A stretch of DNA of 64,000 nucleotides, from assembly GCF_028682175.1 (NCBI RefSeq), contig NZ_JANHKS010000003.1, positions 124,001-188,000 on the forward strand. The letters are read 5' to 3'. A program made the translations under genes and the position numbers. The notes under the pieces were generated by a model, which had not been told where the DNA came from, searched no databases, and saw nothing but the letters and a program-made list of their open reading frames with translations. Within the stretch, counting starts at the first letter, position 1. Each line of letters opens with the position of its first letter. This document shows positions 1 to 7,833 of the stretch, piece after piece. The DNA comes from Pseudomonas putida. Lineage in GTDB: Bacteria; Pseudomonadota; Gammaproteobacteria; Pseudomonadales; Pseudomonadaceae.

Positions 1-313
1 CCGCATCGATGACGACGTGGGCCCAGAACGATCCGCCATCCTTTTTCATGCGCCAACCCTGGGCTTCGAAGCGGCCGGTCTGGCGTGCGGTTTCCAGGTT
101 CTGCCCCGGCTGGTCGCGGTCGCGCTCTTCCTGGCTGTAGAACACCGAGAAATGCTTGCCGACGATTTCAGCGCTGGTATAGCCCTTGGCCCGTTCTGCG
201 CCCGGGTTCCAGTTGGCGACAATGCCCTCGGGGCTGAGCATGTAAATGGCGTAGTCCACGACACCCTGGATGAGCAGGCGGTACATGGCATCCGGGTCGT
301 CGATCAACTGCAT
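1..313 (-). CDS. PAS-domain sensor protein, N-terminal part (cut by window start)
   Basis: The minus-strand frame starts at ATG 313 and is open to the window edge, giving about 104 residues. Seen: a short leader (MQLIDDPDAMYRLLIQGVVD), then a PAS fold with the typical runs GIVANWNPGAERAKGY, FSVFYSQEE and GWRMKKDGSFWAHVVIDA. The last two are common in S-box PAS domains of Pseudomonas hybrid or sensor histidine kinases. Such domains sense redox, light or small ligands in the cytoplasm. The output domain (kinase, GGDEF or other) lies outside the window, so the type of signalling protein cannot be decided. Confidence 0.75.
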   Translation of the reverse strand, partial: MQLIDDPDAMYRLLIQGVVDYAIYMLSPEGIVANWNPGAERAKGYTSAEIVGKHFSVFYSQEERDRDQPGQNLETARQTGRFEAQGWRMKKDGGSFWAHVVIDA

Positions 314-390
314 GAGAACCTCAGGGGAAACGGGTTGTGCCGGGCGAGGCCCTTCAATGTGATGGCATTGTGCCTTAAGGCGGGCGCATG

Positions 391-417
391 GTTATACATT
401 ATGCAACGTCTGTACAA
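391..417 (-). promoter_or_regulatory. Candidate sigma-70 promoter for the PAS gene
   Basis: Read on the minus strand, TTGTAC (417-412) is followed after 15 bases by TATAAC (396-391), about 80 bases before ATG 313. The spacer is short, so this is only a candidate, but it is the most AT-rich part of the gap and the spacing to the gene is sensible. Confidence 0.35.
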
Positions 418-480
418 GTATTGTGTTCAAAAACGTTTCAGCATCGGGCGTATGCCGCTTTAACGAACACCTCATATCCT

Positions 481-546
481 GTAGCAGCCGGGCTTGCCTG
501 CGGGGGCGGGCTTGAAGTCGCTGTCGCCAGCAAGCCGACTGCTCCG
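481..546. repeat. REP-like inverted repeat
   Basis: Imperfect hairpin with arms GTAGCAGCCGGGCTTGCC and GCAAGCCGACTGCTCC. It belongs to the same family as the GTAGCAGCACGGCTTGCCGG repeats at 3611, 3846, 43940 and 55266. The arms are more diverged here than in those copies. Confidence 0.7.
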
Positions 547-703
547 GTCCGGTGGATGTTGTCATGGCAACACCGGTTCAACACTTTCGTTTGAAAACAG
601 TCAGTTAGCAGGCTTCCCGGATGCGCGATGGCCTGTTTTCGCTTGTGTGGGATATGGCACAAAGCCTGCAATCGTCCAGGTCCGTTACTGTCGATGCCCT
701 GAA

Positions 704-1369
704 ATGAATTTCGATGTTGCCTTCGCCCTGTCCACCTTGCCTGCTTTCATCGCTGCGGTGGGCGTCACTTTGCAGGTGGGCCTTATTGCCATCGCCACCT
801 CGCTGTGTGTGGCGCTCGTCAATGCGACGATCCTGATGTTTCGCGTGCCGCTGTTGCAGCCGCTGGTGCGAGTCTACGTGGAGCTGGCTCGCAACACGCC
901 GCTGCTGATCCAGCTGTTTTTCATCTATTTCGCCTTGCCCAGTATCGGCATTCGTATCTCCGGCTTTGCGTCGGCGATCATTGCCATGACCTTTCTCGGT
1001 GGCGCCTACCTGACTGAAATCCTGCGCGCCGGGATCGAAGCCGTGCCCCGTTCGCAGATCGAATCAGGGCTGTCCATCGGCCTGTCGCGCTGGCAGTTGC
1101 TGCGCCACGTGATCCTGCCCCAGGCCGGGATCCTCAGTTTGCCCGCGCTGTTCGCCAACTTCGTTTTCCTGCTCAAGGAAACCACCGTGGTGTCGGCGGT
1201 GGCGGTGCCGGAAATTCTCTACACCACCAAGAATTACATCGCGCTGTATTACAAGACCTACGAAATGCTCGCGGTCATGACCGGGTTGTGTGTGGTGCTG
1301 TTCGTGCCGCTGTCGCTGTTGCTGCGGGCCCTGGAAAGGAGGCTTTCCCATGGCCAGTTCGGGTCTTGA
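704..1369 (+). CDS. Polar amino acid ABC transporter permease 1 (HisM/GltJ type)
   Basis: Inner-membrane subunit of a polar amino acid importer, 221 aa, the usual length for the HisMQ family. Seen: hydrophobic segments near residues 10-37, 55-78, 85-100, 150-170 and 195-215, the family motif ELARNTPLLIQLFFIYF (about 60-76) and the EAA loop contacting the ATPase (about 105-140, EILRAGIEAVPRSQIESG). ATG 704 is chosen because it opens directly into the first membrane helix; the frame upstream does not look coding. The next permease starts inside this gene (1350), so the four genes to 3597 form one coupled operon. The neighbouring transsulfuration genes hint at cystine or a related sulfur amino acid as cargo; that is inference. 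Confidence 0.88.
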   Translation: MNFDVAFALSTLPAFIAAVGVTLQVGLIAIATSLCVALVNATILMFRVPLLQPLVRVYVELARNTPLLIQLFFIYFALPSIGIRISGFASAIIAMTFLGGAYLTEILRAGIEAVPRSQIESGLSIGLSRWQLLRHVILPQAGILSLPALFANFVFLLKETTVVSAVAVPEILYTTKNYIALYYKTYEMLAVMTGLCVVLFVPLSLLLRALERRLSHGQFGS

Positions 1370-2009
1370 ATTGCTGTGGGTGTCGGCGCCGCAACTGGCG
1401 ACCGGCATCGGCCGCACCCTGGGCATCTCGGCGCTGGCCATCGTGTTCAGCAGTGTCGGTGGGCTGATCTACGGCGTGCTGCGCAACCTGGGCATTCGCT
1501 GGCTGGACCTGATCCTTTTGGTATATCTGGAGCTGTTCCGGGCCATTCCGGTACTGGTCTGGCTGTACCTGTTTTTCTTCGGCCTGCCGATCTTCTTCGG
1601 CTGGAGCATTCAGGGCTTCTGGTGCGCGGTGCTGGTGCTGTCGTTATGGGGTGCCACGGAAGCCGGCGAAGTGGTGCGCGGCGCCCTGCGCTCGTTGCCC
1701 CGTGGCCAGCGCGAAGCGGGGCTGGCGATCGGCCTGGACCTGCCGCGCCTGTACGGCAAGGTGCTGCTGCCCCAGGCCCTGCGACGCATGACGGCGCCGA
1801 TGATCAACGTCTTCACGCGGCTGATAAAGACCAGTTCGCTGGCGGTGCTGATCGGCGTGGTGGACGTGATCAAGATCGGCCAGCAGATCATCGAACGCAC
1901 CTACGAATCGGTGTTGATCTACGGCTTTCTCTTCGTTTTTTTCTTTCTGGCCTGTTATCCGCTGTCAGCCGCCTCCCGCGTGCTTGAGCGGCGGTGGAAT
2001 CATTCATGA
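1350..2009 (+). CDS. Polar amino acid ABC transporter permease 2 (HisQ/GltK type)
   Basis: Second membrane subunit, 219 aa, paired with the preceding permease. Seen: ELFRAIPVLVWLYLFFFGLP (about 55-74), the counterpart of the RNTPLL motif, then an EAA loop (VVRGALRSLPRGQREAGLAIGL, about 108-129) and further membrane helices to the C-terminus. The start at ATG 1350 has GGAAAGGAGG upstream and overlaps the 3' end of permease 1 by 20 bases. Its own stop overlaps the start of the ATPase (ATGA at 2006-2009). Together with permease 1 it would form the heterodimeric channel. Confidence 0.88.
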   Translation: MASSGLELLWVSAPQLATGIGRTLGISALAIVFSSVGGLIYGVLRNLGIRWLDLILLVYLELFRAIPVLVWLYLFFFGLPIFFGWSIQGFWCAVLVLSLWGATEAGEVVRGALRSLPRGQREAGLAIGLDLPRLYGKVLLPQALRRMTAPMINVFTRLIKTSSLAVLIGVVDVIKIGQQIIERTYESVLIYGFLFVFFFLACYPLSAASRVLERRWNHS

Positions 2010-2767
2010 GTGTATTGATAGAACTGGCGGGGTTCTCCAAGAACTTCGGCAGCAGCCCGGTTTTGCAGGACATCGACCTCAAGGTGCGCGAAGGCGAGGT
2101 GGTGGTGATCCTCGGTCCCAGCGGCTGTGGCAAGAGCACCTTGCTGCGCTGCCTGAACGGCCTTGAGCTGGGGCACGCGGGCACCTATCGCTTTGCCGGG
2201 CGCGAGTTGCCGGCCAACACTGACTGGCGACTGGTGCGTCAGCAGATCGGCATGGTGTTCCAGAGTTATCACCTGTTCCCGCACATGAGCGTGCTGGACA
2301 ACATCCTGCTCGGCCCTTTGAGCGTGCAGAAGCGCCCGCTGCAACAGGCCAGAGCCCAGGCTGAAACGCTGCTGGCACGCGTCGGTCTGCTGGACAAGCG
2401 CGATGCCTACCCCCGCGAGTTGTCCGGCGGCCAGCAGCAACGTATCGCCATCGTCCGTGCCTTGTGCATGAACCCAAAAGTCATGCTGTTCGACGAGGTT
2501 ACCGCAGCCCTTGACCCGGAGATGGTCAAGGAAGTGCTGGAGGTGATTCTGGACCTCGCCCGCAGCGGCATGACGCTGTTGATCGTCACCCACGAAATGG
2601 CTTTTGCCCGTGCAGTGGCGGACCGGATCCTGTTCATGGACGGCGGCCGGATCGCCGAACAGAGCGCCCCTGAAACATTCTTCAGCTCCCCGCAGACCGC
2701 ACGCGCGCAGCAGTTTCTGGAGAAGTTTTCCTATGTAGAAAATTTGCCTAAAAGGAATGCATCGTGA
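2006..2767 (+). CDS. Polar amino acid ABC transporter ATP-binding protein (GlnQ type)
   Basis: Cytoplasmic ATPase of the importer, 253 aa. Seen: Walker A GPSGCGKST (37-45), Q-loop VFQSYHLFPH (about 84-93), signature LSGGQQQR (139-146), Walker B VMLFDE (159-164) and the switch histidine in VTHEM (about 195). Two small departures from the family norm are IAIVRAL after the signature (usually VAIARAL) and DEVTAALDP (usually DEPTSALDP); neither removes a catalytic residue. ATG 2006 is preferred over 1994 because it gives the ATGA overlap with the upstream permease and opens at the first ABC strand. The last codons overlap the GTG start of the binding protein. Confidence 0.9.
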   Translation: MSVLIELAGFSKNFGSSPVLQDIDLKVREGEVVVILGPSGCGKSTLLRCLNGLELGHAGTYRFAGRELPANTDWRLVRQQIGMVFQSYHLFPHMSVLDNILLGPLSVQKRPLQQARAQAETLLARVGLLDKRDAYPRELSGGQQQRIAIVRALCMNPKVMLFDEVTAALDPEMVKEVLEVILDLARSGMTLLIVTHEMAFARAVADRILFMDGGRIAEQSAPETFFSSPQTARAQQFLEKFSYVENLPKRNAS

Positions 2768-3597
2768 AGCTTAAATCTGCCCTCGTTTTCCCTCTGCTTG
2801 CCGTCGGCCTGCTGGTCGGCGCCACCGCTGCCCATGCCGAAGGCTATCTGGACAAGATCAAGGCCCGGGACAAGCTGGTCGTTGGCGTATTCAGCGACAA
2901 GCCACCGTTCGGGTTCGTGGATGAGAAGGGCGACTATGTCGGGTTCGACACCGACCTGGGGCGCCGTTTCGCCAAGGACCTGCTGGGGGACGAGAAGAAA
3001 ATCGAATTCGTGGTGGTGGAGCCCGCCAGCCGTATTCCGTTTCTGCAAAGTGACAAGGTCGACCTGATCCTGGCCAACATGACCGTCACGCCCGAGCGTG
3101 CGCAGGTGGTCGATTTCACCAACCCGAACCTGCGGGTCGCGGTACAGGCACTGGTGCCGGAGAAGAGTGCGGTCAAGAACCTGGATGATCTGGCGAGCAA
3201 GACCATCATCGTCACTACCGGGACCACTGCCGACATCTGGCTGACCAGGAATCATCCTGACTGGAAGCTGCTCAAGTTCGAGAAAAACTCCGAGTCGCTG
3301 CAGGCCTTGGCCAATGGCCGTGGCGATGCCTATGCGCAAGATAACCTGGTGCTGTTCAGTTGGGCCAAGCAGAACCCGGGGTATCGCGTGTTGCCGCAGA
3401 AACTGGGCGACGAAGCGCCGATTGCGCCGGCGGTGAAGAAGGGCAATGCCGAGTTGCAGCAGTGGGTCAACGGCGAGCTTGCCAGCCTTGGCAAGGAGAA
3501 ATACCTGCTGAAACTGTACGACCAGTACGTGCGCCAGCAATTGGCAGCCGATACCGATCCTGCGGCAGTGATCGTCGAGGGTGGAGCCTGGAAGTAA
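2764..3597 (+). CDS. Amino acid ABC transporter periplasmic substrate-binding protein (family 3)
   Basis: 277 aa, starting with GTG 2764 in a GTGA overlap with the ATPase stop; AAAAGG lies just upstream. Seen: signal peptide 1-26 ending AHA-EGY, then the SBP family 3 pattern LVVGVFSDKPPFGFVDEKGDYVGFDTDLGRRFAKDLLG (about 39-76), VDLILANMTVTPERAQVVDFTNP (about 100-122) and ANGRGDAYAQDN (about 183-194). It captures the substrate in the periplasm for the two permeases. A glutamine/glutamate-, cystine- or other polar amino acid-type ligand is possible. The choice of a sulfur amino acid rests only on the convergent transsulfuration pair downstream. Confidence 0.88.
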   Translation: MKLKSALVFPLLAVGLLVGATAAHAEGYLDKIKARDKLVVGVFSDKPPFGFVDEKGDYVGFDTDLGRRFAKDLLGDEKKIEFVVVEPASRIPFLQSDKVDLILANMTVTPERAQVVDFTNPNLRVAVQALVPEKSAVKNLDDLASKTIIVTTGTTADIWLTRNHPDWKLLKFEKNSESLQALANGRGDAYAQDNLVLFSWAKQNPGYRVLPQKLGDEAPIAPAVKKGNAELQQWVNGELASLGKEKYLLKLYDQYVRQQLAADTDPAAVIVEGGAWK

Positions 3598-3610
3598 CCC
3601 CCCGATCACC

Positions 3611-3678
3611 CGTAGCAGCACGGCTTGCTGGCGGGGCGTCCTTGAGATCGACCCGCGGGCAAGCCCGGCTGCTACGGG
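3611..3678. repeat. REP-like inverted repeat (GTAGCAGC family)
   Basis: Arms CGTAGCAGCACGGCTTGC and GCAAGCCCGGCTGCTACG fold into a hairpin 14 bases after the binding-protein stop. It may also act as a transcript-end stabiliser, as REP elements often do. Confidence 0.8.
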
Positions 3679-3714
3679 TTTGCGGGATGTCTTCAATTAT
3701 TGAATGGTCATGAT

Positions 3715-3805
3715 CTGTGGGAGCGGGCTTGCCCGCGAAAGCGGTGGATCAGGCACCATCGAGGCGTCAGGCCCAACGCCTTCGCGGGCAAGCCCGCTCC
3801 CACAG
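3715..3805. repeat. REP doublet (TGTGGGAGCGGGCTTGCCCGC family)
   Basis: CTGTGGGAGCGGGCTTGCCC at the left and its reverse complement ending at 3805 flank a roughly 50-base spacer. This is the classic REPIN arrangement of two inverted REP sequences. The family differs in arm sequence from the GTAGCAGC repeats on either side. Confidence 0.85.
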
Positions 3806-3845
3806 GCTTTCGGTGCAGACCTCACAATTGTGATCAGCACGGTCC

Positions 3846-3990
3846 CGTAGCAGCACGGCTTGCCGGCGGGGGCGTCCTTGAGATCGCCATCGCCGGCAAG
3901 CCCGGCTGCTACAAAGATCTTCGGCGCACCACAATCCGTAGCAGCACGGCTTGCCGGCGGGGACGTCCTTGAGAACGCCGCCGGCCTTGC
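3846..3990. repeat. One complete and one partial REP-like repeat (GTAGCAGC family)
   Basis: A full hairpin runs from 3846 to 3912 (CGTAGCAGCACGGCTTGCCG with matching right arm GCAAGCCCGGCTGCTAC). A second left arm begins at 3937 and lacks a good right arm before the cystathionine gene ends at 3994. With the two elements before it, the 396-base gap 3598-3993 is almost entirely repeat DNA and contains no gene. Confidence 0.8.
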
Positions 3991-3993
3991 GTC

Positions 3994-5172
3994 TCAGATA
4001 CTCGCCAACGCCTGCGCCAGGTCCGCGCGCAGGTCTTCGACGTCCTCGATGCCCACCGACAACCGCACCAGGGCGTCACCAATGCCCAACCTTGCGCGGT
4101 TGGCCGCCGGGATGCTGGCATGGGTCATGATCGCCGGGTGTTCGATCAGGCTTTCGACACCGCCCAGGCTTTCAGCGAGGGCGAAGATCTCGACCTTCTC
4201 CAGAAACCGTCGCGCACCCGCGAGGTCGGTATTGAGGTCCAGGGAAATCATCCCGCCGAAACCGCGCATCTGCCGGCACGCCAGCGCATGCTGCGGGTGG
4301 GACGGCAAGCCGGGGTAATAGACCCGCGCCACTTGCGGCTGGCGCTCCAGCCATTGGGCCAGCTCCAGTGCATTCGCGCAGTGCCGTTCCATGCGCAGTG
4401 CCAGGGTCTTCACCCCGCGCAGGGTCAGGAACGCATCGAAGGGACCTGCGATAGACCCCACCGAGTTCTGCAAAAAGCCCAGCCGCTCGGCCAGATCAGC
4501 ATTGTCCCCGACCACGGCAATCCCGCCGATCACATCCGAGTGGCCGTTGAGGTACTTGGTGGTCGAGTGCACCACGATGTCGAACCCCAACGCCAGCGGG
4601 TGCTGGATCCAGGGGCTGGCGAAGGTGTTGTCCGCCACGCAGATGATCCCGCGATCCCGACAGATGCGCGCAATGGCCGCCAGGTCCGTCAGGCGCAGCA
4701 GCGGGTTGCTCGGGGTTTCGACCCAGATCATCCTGGTGTCGTCTTGCAGGCCCGCTTCGAAGGCCGAGAGGTCTGTCATGTCGACGAAGTTGAAGCGGTG
4801 CCCGGCGCTGCGTTTGCGCACCTTGTCGAACAGGCGGAAGGTGCCGCCGTACAGGTCATCGCCCGAGAGAATGTGCGAACCGGCATCCAGCAATTCGAGG
4901 ACCGAGCCGATGGCGGCGAGGCCCGACGCGAAGGCAAAGGCCTGGGTGCCGCCTTCCAGATCCGCCACGCAACGCTCCAGCGCCCAGCGAGTGGGGTTGT
5001 GCGAACGGCCGTAGTCCAGGCCCTTGTGCACCCCGGGGCTTTCCTGCAGATAGGTCGAGTTGGCGTAGATCGGCGGCATCAGCGCGCCGGTACTGGGGTC
5101 GGGCGCCTGGCCTGCGTGGATCACGCGGGTGGCGAAGGCGTGGGACGGGTGGCTGTCGTCGTGCTGAGTCAT
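3994..5172 (-). CDS. Cystathionine gamma-synthase/gamma-lyase family PLP enzyme
   Basis: 392 aa, full length for the Cys/Met metabolism PLP family. Seen: phosphate-binding YGRSHNPT (54-61), ASGLAAI (82-88), substrate-side VETPSNP (151-157), DNTFASP (181-187) and the PLP lysine in STTKYLNGHSDV (Lys206). It cleaves or forms the cystathionine C-S bond. Because it is translationally coupled to cystathionine beta-synthase (ATGA overlap at 5169-5172), gamma-lyase activity in reverse transsulfuration (cystathionine to cysteine and 2-oxobutyrate) is the more likely role, as for the equivalent pair in Pseudomonas aeruginosa. Sequence alone does not separate synthase from lyase. Confidence 0.88.
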   Translation of the reverse strand: MTQHDDSHPSHAFATRVIHAGQAPDPSTGALMPPIYANSTYLQESPGVHKGLDYGRSHNPTRWALERCVADLEGGTQAFAFASGLAAIGSVLELLDAGSHILSGDDLYGGTFRLFDKVRKRSAGHRFNFVDMTDLSAFEAGLQDDTRMIWVETPSNPLLRLTDLAAIARICRDRGIICVADNTFASPWIQHPLALGFDIVVHSTTKYLNGHSDVIGGIAVVGDNADLAERLGFLQNSVGSIAGPFDAFLTLRGVKTLALRMERHCANALELAQWLERQPQVARVYYPGLPSHPQHALACRQMRGFGGMISLDLNTDLAGARRFLEKVEIFALAESLGGVESLIEHPAIMTHASIPAANRARLGIGDALVRLSVGIEDVEDLRADLAQALASI

Positions 5173-6545
5173 GCAAGGGATCTCCGCAAGTGATTGAGCA
5201 GGTCAAAACGGGTGATCAAGCCATGAAAGCCGGATGCATCGGCGATGATGGCGACCAATCCGCGGTCGAGTTCCTCCTGAAGCTGCGCCAGGCTCGCGTC
5301 CGGCGCTAGGGTTTCCAGCTTTTCGGTCATGACGTCAGCGACCACGGCGCGAAACTGCGAGGCATCCTTGTGTACGTTGAGAAGGATGTCCGATTCGTCG
5401 ATCACGCCAACCAGTTGCTTGCCATTGACCAGCACCGGCAACTGCGAGACATCAGCCAGGCGCATGCGCTGGAAGGCTGTGAGCAGGGTGTCGTCGGGCC
5501 CCACGCTGATGACCCGGCCGTCTTCGAAGCGGCGTGCCACCAGGTCGCGCAGATCACCATAATGGGTGCGTTGCAGCAGGCCCTGGTCGGTCATCCACTG
5601 GTCATTGTAGACCTTGGACAAATAGCGGGTGCCGGTGTCGCAGACAAAGCTGACCACGCGCTTGGGCTCGGTCTGCTCGCGGCAATAACGCAACGCGGCC
5701 GCCAGCAGAGTGCCGGTAGATGAGCCGCCGAGGATGCCCTCAGTGCGCAGCAGTTTGCGCGCATGTTCGAAGCTGTCTTCGTCGCTGATCGAGTAGGCGT
5801 GGCGCACGGTGGAGATGTCGGTAAACGACGGAATGAAGTCCTCGCCGATGCCTTCCACCGCCCAGGAACCGGGCGTGGGCAGGGTGCGAGTGCGGCTGTA
5901 TTCGGCGACCACCGAGCCCACCGGGTCGGCCAGCACCATCTCAAGATCCGGCTGCACCCGCTTGAAGAACCGGGTCAGACCGGTGAGGGTCCCGGCCGAG
6001 CCGACACCCACCACGATAGCGTCCAGATCATGTTGGGTCTGGGCCCAGATTTCCGGTGCGGTGCTGCACTCATGGGCCAGCGGATTGGCAGGGTTGTTGA
6101 ACTGATCGGCAAAGAACGCGTCGGGGATTTCCTTGGCCAGTCTGGCGGCGACGTCCTGGTAATACTCCGGATGGCCCTTGCCGACATCCGAGCGGGTGAT
6201 GTGCACCTCGGCGCCCATGGCCTTGAGGTGCAAGACCTTCTCGGTGGACATCTTGTCGGGCACCACCAGCACCACCCGATAGCCCTTGGCGCGCCCCACC
6301 AGTGCCAGGCCCAAGCCAGTGTTGCCCGCCGTCGCTTCGACGATGGTGCCGCCAGGGCGCAGGCTGCCGTCGCGTTCGGCGGCGTCGATCATGGCCAGGC
6401 CGATGCGGTCCTTGATCGAGCCGCCGGGGTTCTGGGATTCGAGTTTCAGAAAGAGGGTGCAGGGGCCGGTGTCGATCCGGGTGACCTTCACCAGCGGGGT
6501 GTTGCCGATCAGTTCGAGTACCGCGGGACGAGAATCTGAAGACAT
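5169..6545 (-). CDS. Cystathionine beta-synthase
   Basis: 458 aa. Seen: PLP-dependent fold II core with NPGGSIKDR (Lys45 as PLP lysine), the phosphate-gripping EATAGNTGLGLA (about 68-79), GGSSTGTLLAA (about 255-265) and a C-terminal tandem CBS pair (about 335-455). It condenses serine and homocysteine to cystathionine. ATG 6545 (MSSDSRP) is chosen because the family starts just before LELIGNTPLVK; the longer in-frame extension to 6653 has no matching sequence. It is first in a two-gene operon with the downstream lyase, so the pair makes cysteine from homocysteine. The CBS pair may bind an adenosyl ligand, but nothing here shows which. Confidence 0.9.
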   Translation of the reverse strand: MSSDSRPAVLELIGNTPLVKVTRIDTGPCTLFLKLESQNPGGSIKDRIGLAMIDAAERDGSLRPGGTIVEATAGNTGLGLALVGRAKGYRVVLVVPDKMSTEKVLHLKAMGAEVHITRSDVGKGHPEYYQDVAARLAKEIPDAFFADQFNNPANPLAHECSTAPEIWAQTQHDLDAIVVGVGSAGTLTGLTRFFKRVQPDLEMVLADPVGSVVAEYSRTRTLPTPGSWAVEGIGEDFIPSFTDISTVRHAYSISDEDSFEHARKLLRTEGILGGSSTGTLLAAALRYCREQTEPKRVVSFVCDTGTRYLSKVYNDQWMTDQGLLQRTHYGDLRDLVARRFEDGRVISVGPDDTLLTAFQRMRLADVSQLPVLVNGKQLVGVIDESDILLNVHKDASQFRAVVADVMTEKLETLAPDASLAQLQEELDRGLVAIIADASGFHGLITRFDLLNHLRRSLA

Positions 6546-6757
6546 GTCTAATCCTCTCTGCGTGATGCTTATGGGATGGACAGCGGTCTGTTGCCAATGT
6601 GCGCATCGATCATGAAAAGAACAGACTGCCCATGGCTTCAAAGGGTAGTTCACTGGGGGGAATCACAAGACATGTGTCTGGCGCATGTTAATGACATTAG
6701 GTTATACCCAAATAGAATTTCACAATGCCGAAAGGAGTCTTTAGCTTATAAGCAGGA

Positions 6758-6783
6758 GCGTAGTTATACGCAAACGCTATAAT
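6758..6783 (+). promoter_or_regulatory. Candidate promoter and small palindrome upstream of the sulfonate-type binding protein
   Basis: The inverted repeat GCGTA-gtta-TACGC (6758-6771) lies just before a perfect TATAAT (6778-6783). No good -35 hexamer sits 17 bases upstream, which suits an activator-dependent promoter; CysB is the usual activator for such genes, but that is inference. The rest of the 6546-6856 gap is AT-rich (6700-6790) and shows no gene. Confidence 0.4.
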
Positions 6784-6856
6784 TAGCTGTCAATGCTGGC
6801 GAGACCGTGCGCGCGGATCGTTCTGACCTGCCTTGAGAAGGCATCTGGAGACGAAC

Positions 6857-7813
6857 GTGCGTTATCTGAAGAATCTGGCCGCCGGTGCTGCGGCCGCGTT
6901 GCTGAGCCTGTCCGCGCAAGCGCAAACCCTGGTGGTAGGCGATCAGAGCTACAACGCCCAGGCGGTGATGGAAGCGGCGGGGGTGCTCGACGATTTGCCC
7001 TATACCCTTGAGTTCAAGCAATTCACCGCAGGATCCCCGGTGGCCGAAGCGCTCAATGTCGGCAGCCTGGACCTGGGCCTGCTGGGCGATGCGCCGCCGC
7101 TGTTCTTAGGCGCGCTTGGGGCGCCGATCAAGGTGATTGCCATTACCCGGCAGAACCTGGGCGGCGTTGCCATTCTTGCGCGCAAGGACTCGGACATCCA
7201 CAGCATCGCCGACCTTCGCGGCAAGCGGGCGGCGATCTGGAAAGGCTCGTGGAGCCAGCAATTGCTGTTCACAGCGCTGGACAACGCCGGTGTGCCGCGC
7301 GACTCCCTCGACCTGCGTTACCTCAGCGCCCTGGACGCTTCCCATGCACTGGACGGCGGCTCGGTGGACGTGATCGCCACCTGGGAGCCCTACGTTACCC
7401 AACAGGAGCGCCAAGGGGCGCGGATTCTGGCCACCGCTGAAGGGCTGATTCCGGCCCAGAGCTACGTGGTCGCCAACGCCCACATCATCGACACCAAGCG
7501 CGCCGCCATCGATGACTTCCTCAAGCGCCTGAAAAAGGCCCGTGAATGGACCCTCAAAGATTCGGCCAATACCGATGCCTACGCCGATGCCTGGGCCAAG
7601 CGCACCCGCGCCGACGCCGAGATTGCCCGCGTGTGGTTCGCCCGTGCCCGCACCAACGTCGAGCCACTGAGCCCGCAAGTGATTGCCGATGCGCAGAAGA
7701 CCGTGGATTTCTTCGCAGGCCTGGGCCTTATCAAGTCGTACCCGGCAGCGAGCCTGTTCGATCAGTCGTTCAGCGCACCCCTGCAAACCGCCACTGCGAC
7801 CGTCCAGCCATAA
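6857..7813 (+). CDS. Aliphatic sulfonate-type ABC transporter substrate-binding protein (SsuA-like)
   Basis: 318 aa. GTG 6857 is chosen: CTGGAG sits 8 bases upstream and the signal peptide (RYLKNLAAGAAAALLSLSAQA-QTL) follows at once; a TTG 24 bases earlier is the alternative. Seen: SsuA/TauA-type pattern SLDLGLLGDAPPLFLGALGAPIKVIAI (about 66-92), ADLRGKRAAIWKGSWSQQLL (about 114-133) and GGSVDVIATWEPYV (about 166-179). It should bind a sulfonate or sulfate ester in the periplasm. No permease or ATPase accompanies it; it is followed 20 bases later by a monooxygenase, so it must borrow a transporter from elsewhere. Confidence 0.85.
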   Translation: MRYLKNLAAGAAAALLSLSAQAQTLVVGDQSYNAQAVMEAAGVLDDLPYTLEFKQFTAGSPVAEALNVGSLDLGLLGDAPPLFLGALGAPIKVIAITRQNLGGVAILARKDSDIHSIADLRGKRAAIWKGSWSQQLLFTALDNAGVPRDSLDLRYLSALDASHALDGGSVDVIATWEPYVTQQERQGARILATAEGLIPAQSYVVANAHIIDTKRAAIDDFLKRLKKAREWTLKDSANTDAYADAWAKRTRADAEIARVWFARARTNVEPLSPQVIADAQKTVDFFAGLGLIKSYPAASLFDQSFSAPLQTATATVQP

Positions 7814-7833
7814 CGCCTGGGGAGCCTTGAACC

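Larger units (their letters stand above)
314..703. other. Intergenic stretch between divergent PAS gene and ABC transporter
   Basis: About 390 bases with no convincing gene. It holds the likely promoter of the PAS gene, one REP-like inverted repeat (481-546), and about 155 bases of leader in front of the transporter operon. An open frame runs in from position 494 upstream of ATG 704, but the upstream part lacks protein-like composition and crosses the repeat, so I read it as leader. Confidence 0.6.

Noticed and set aside
494..703. N-terminal extension of the first permease from ATG 494
   Set aside because: Would run through a REP repeat and add 70 residues without hydrophobic or family sequence; ATG 704 fits the family.
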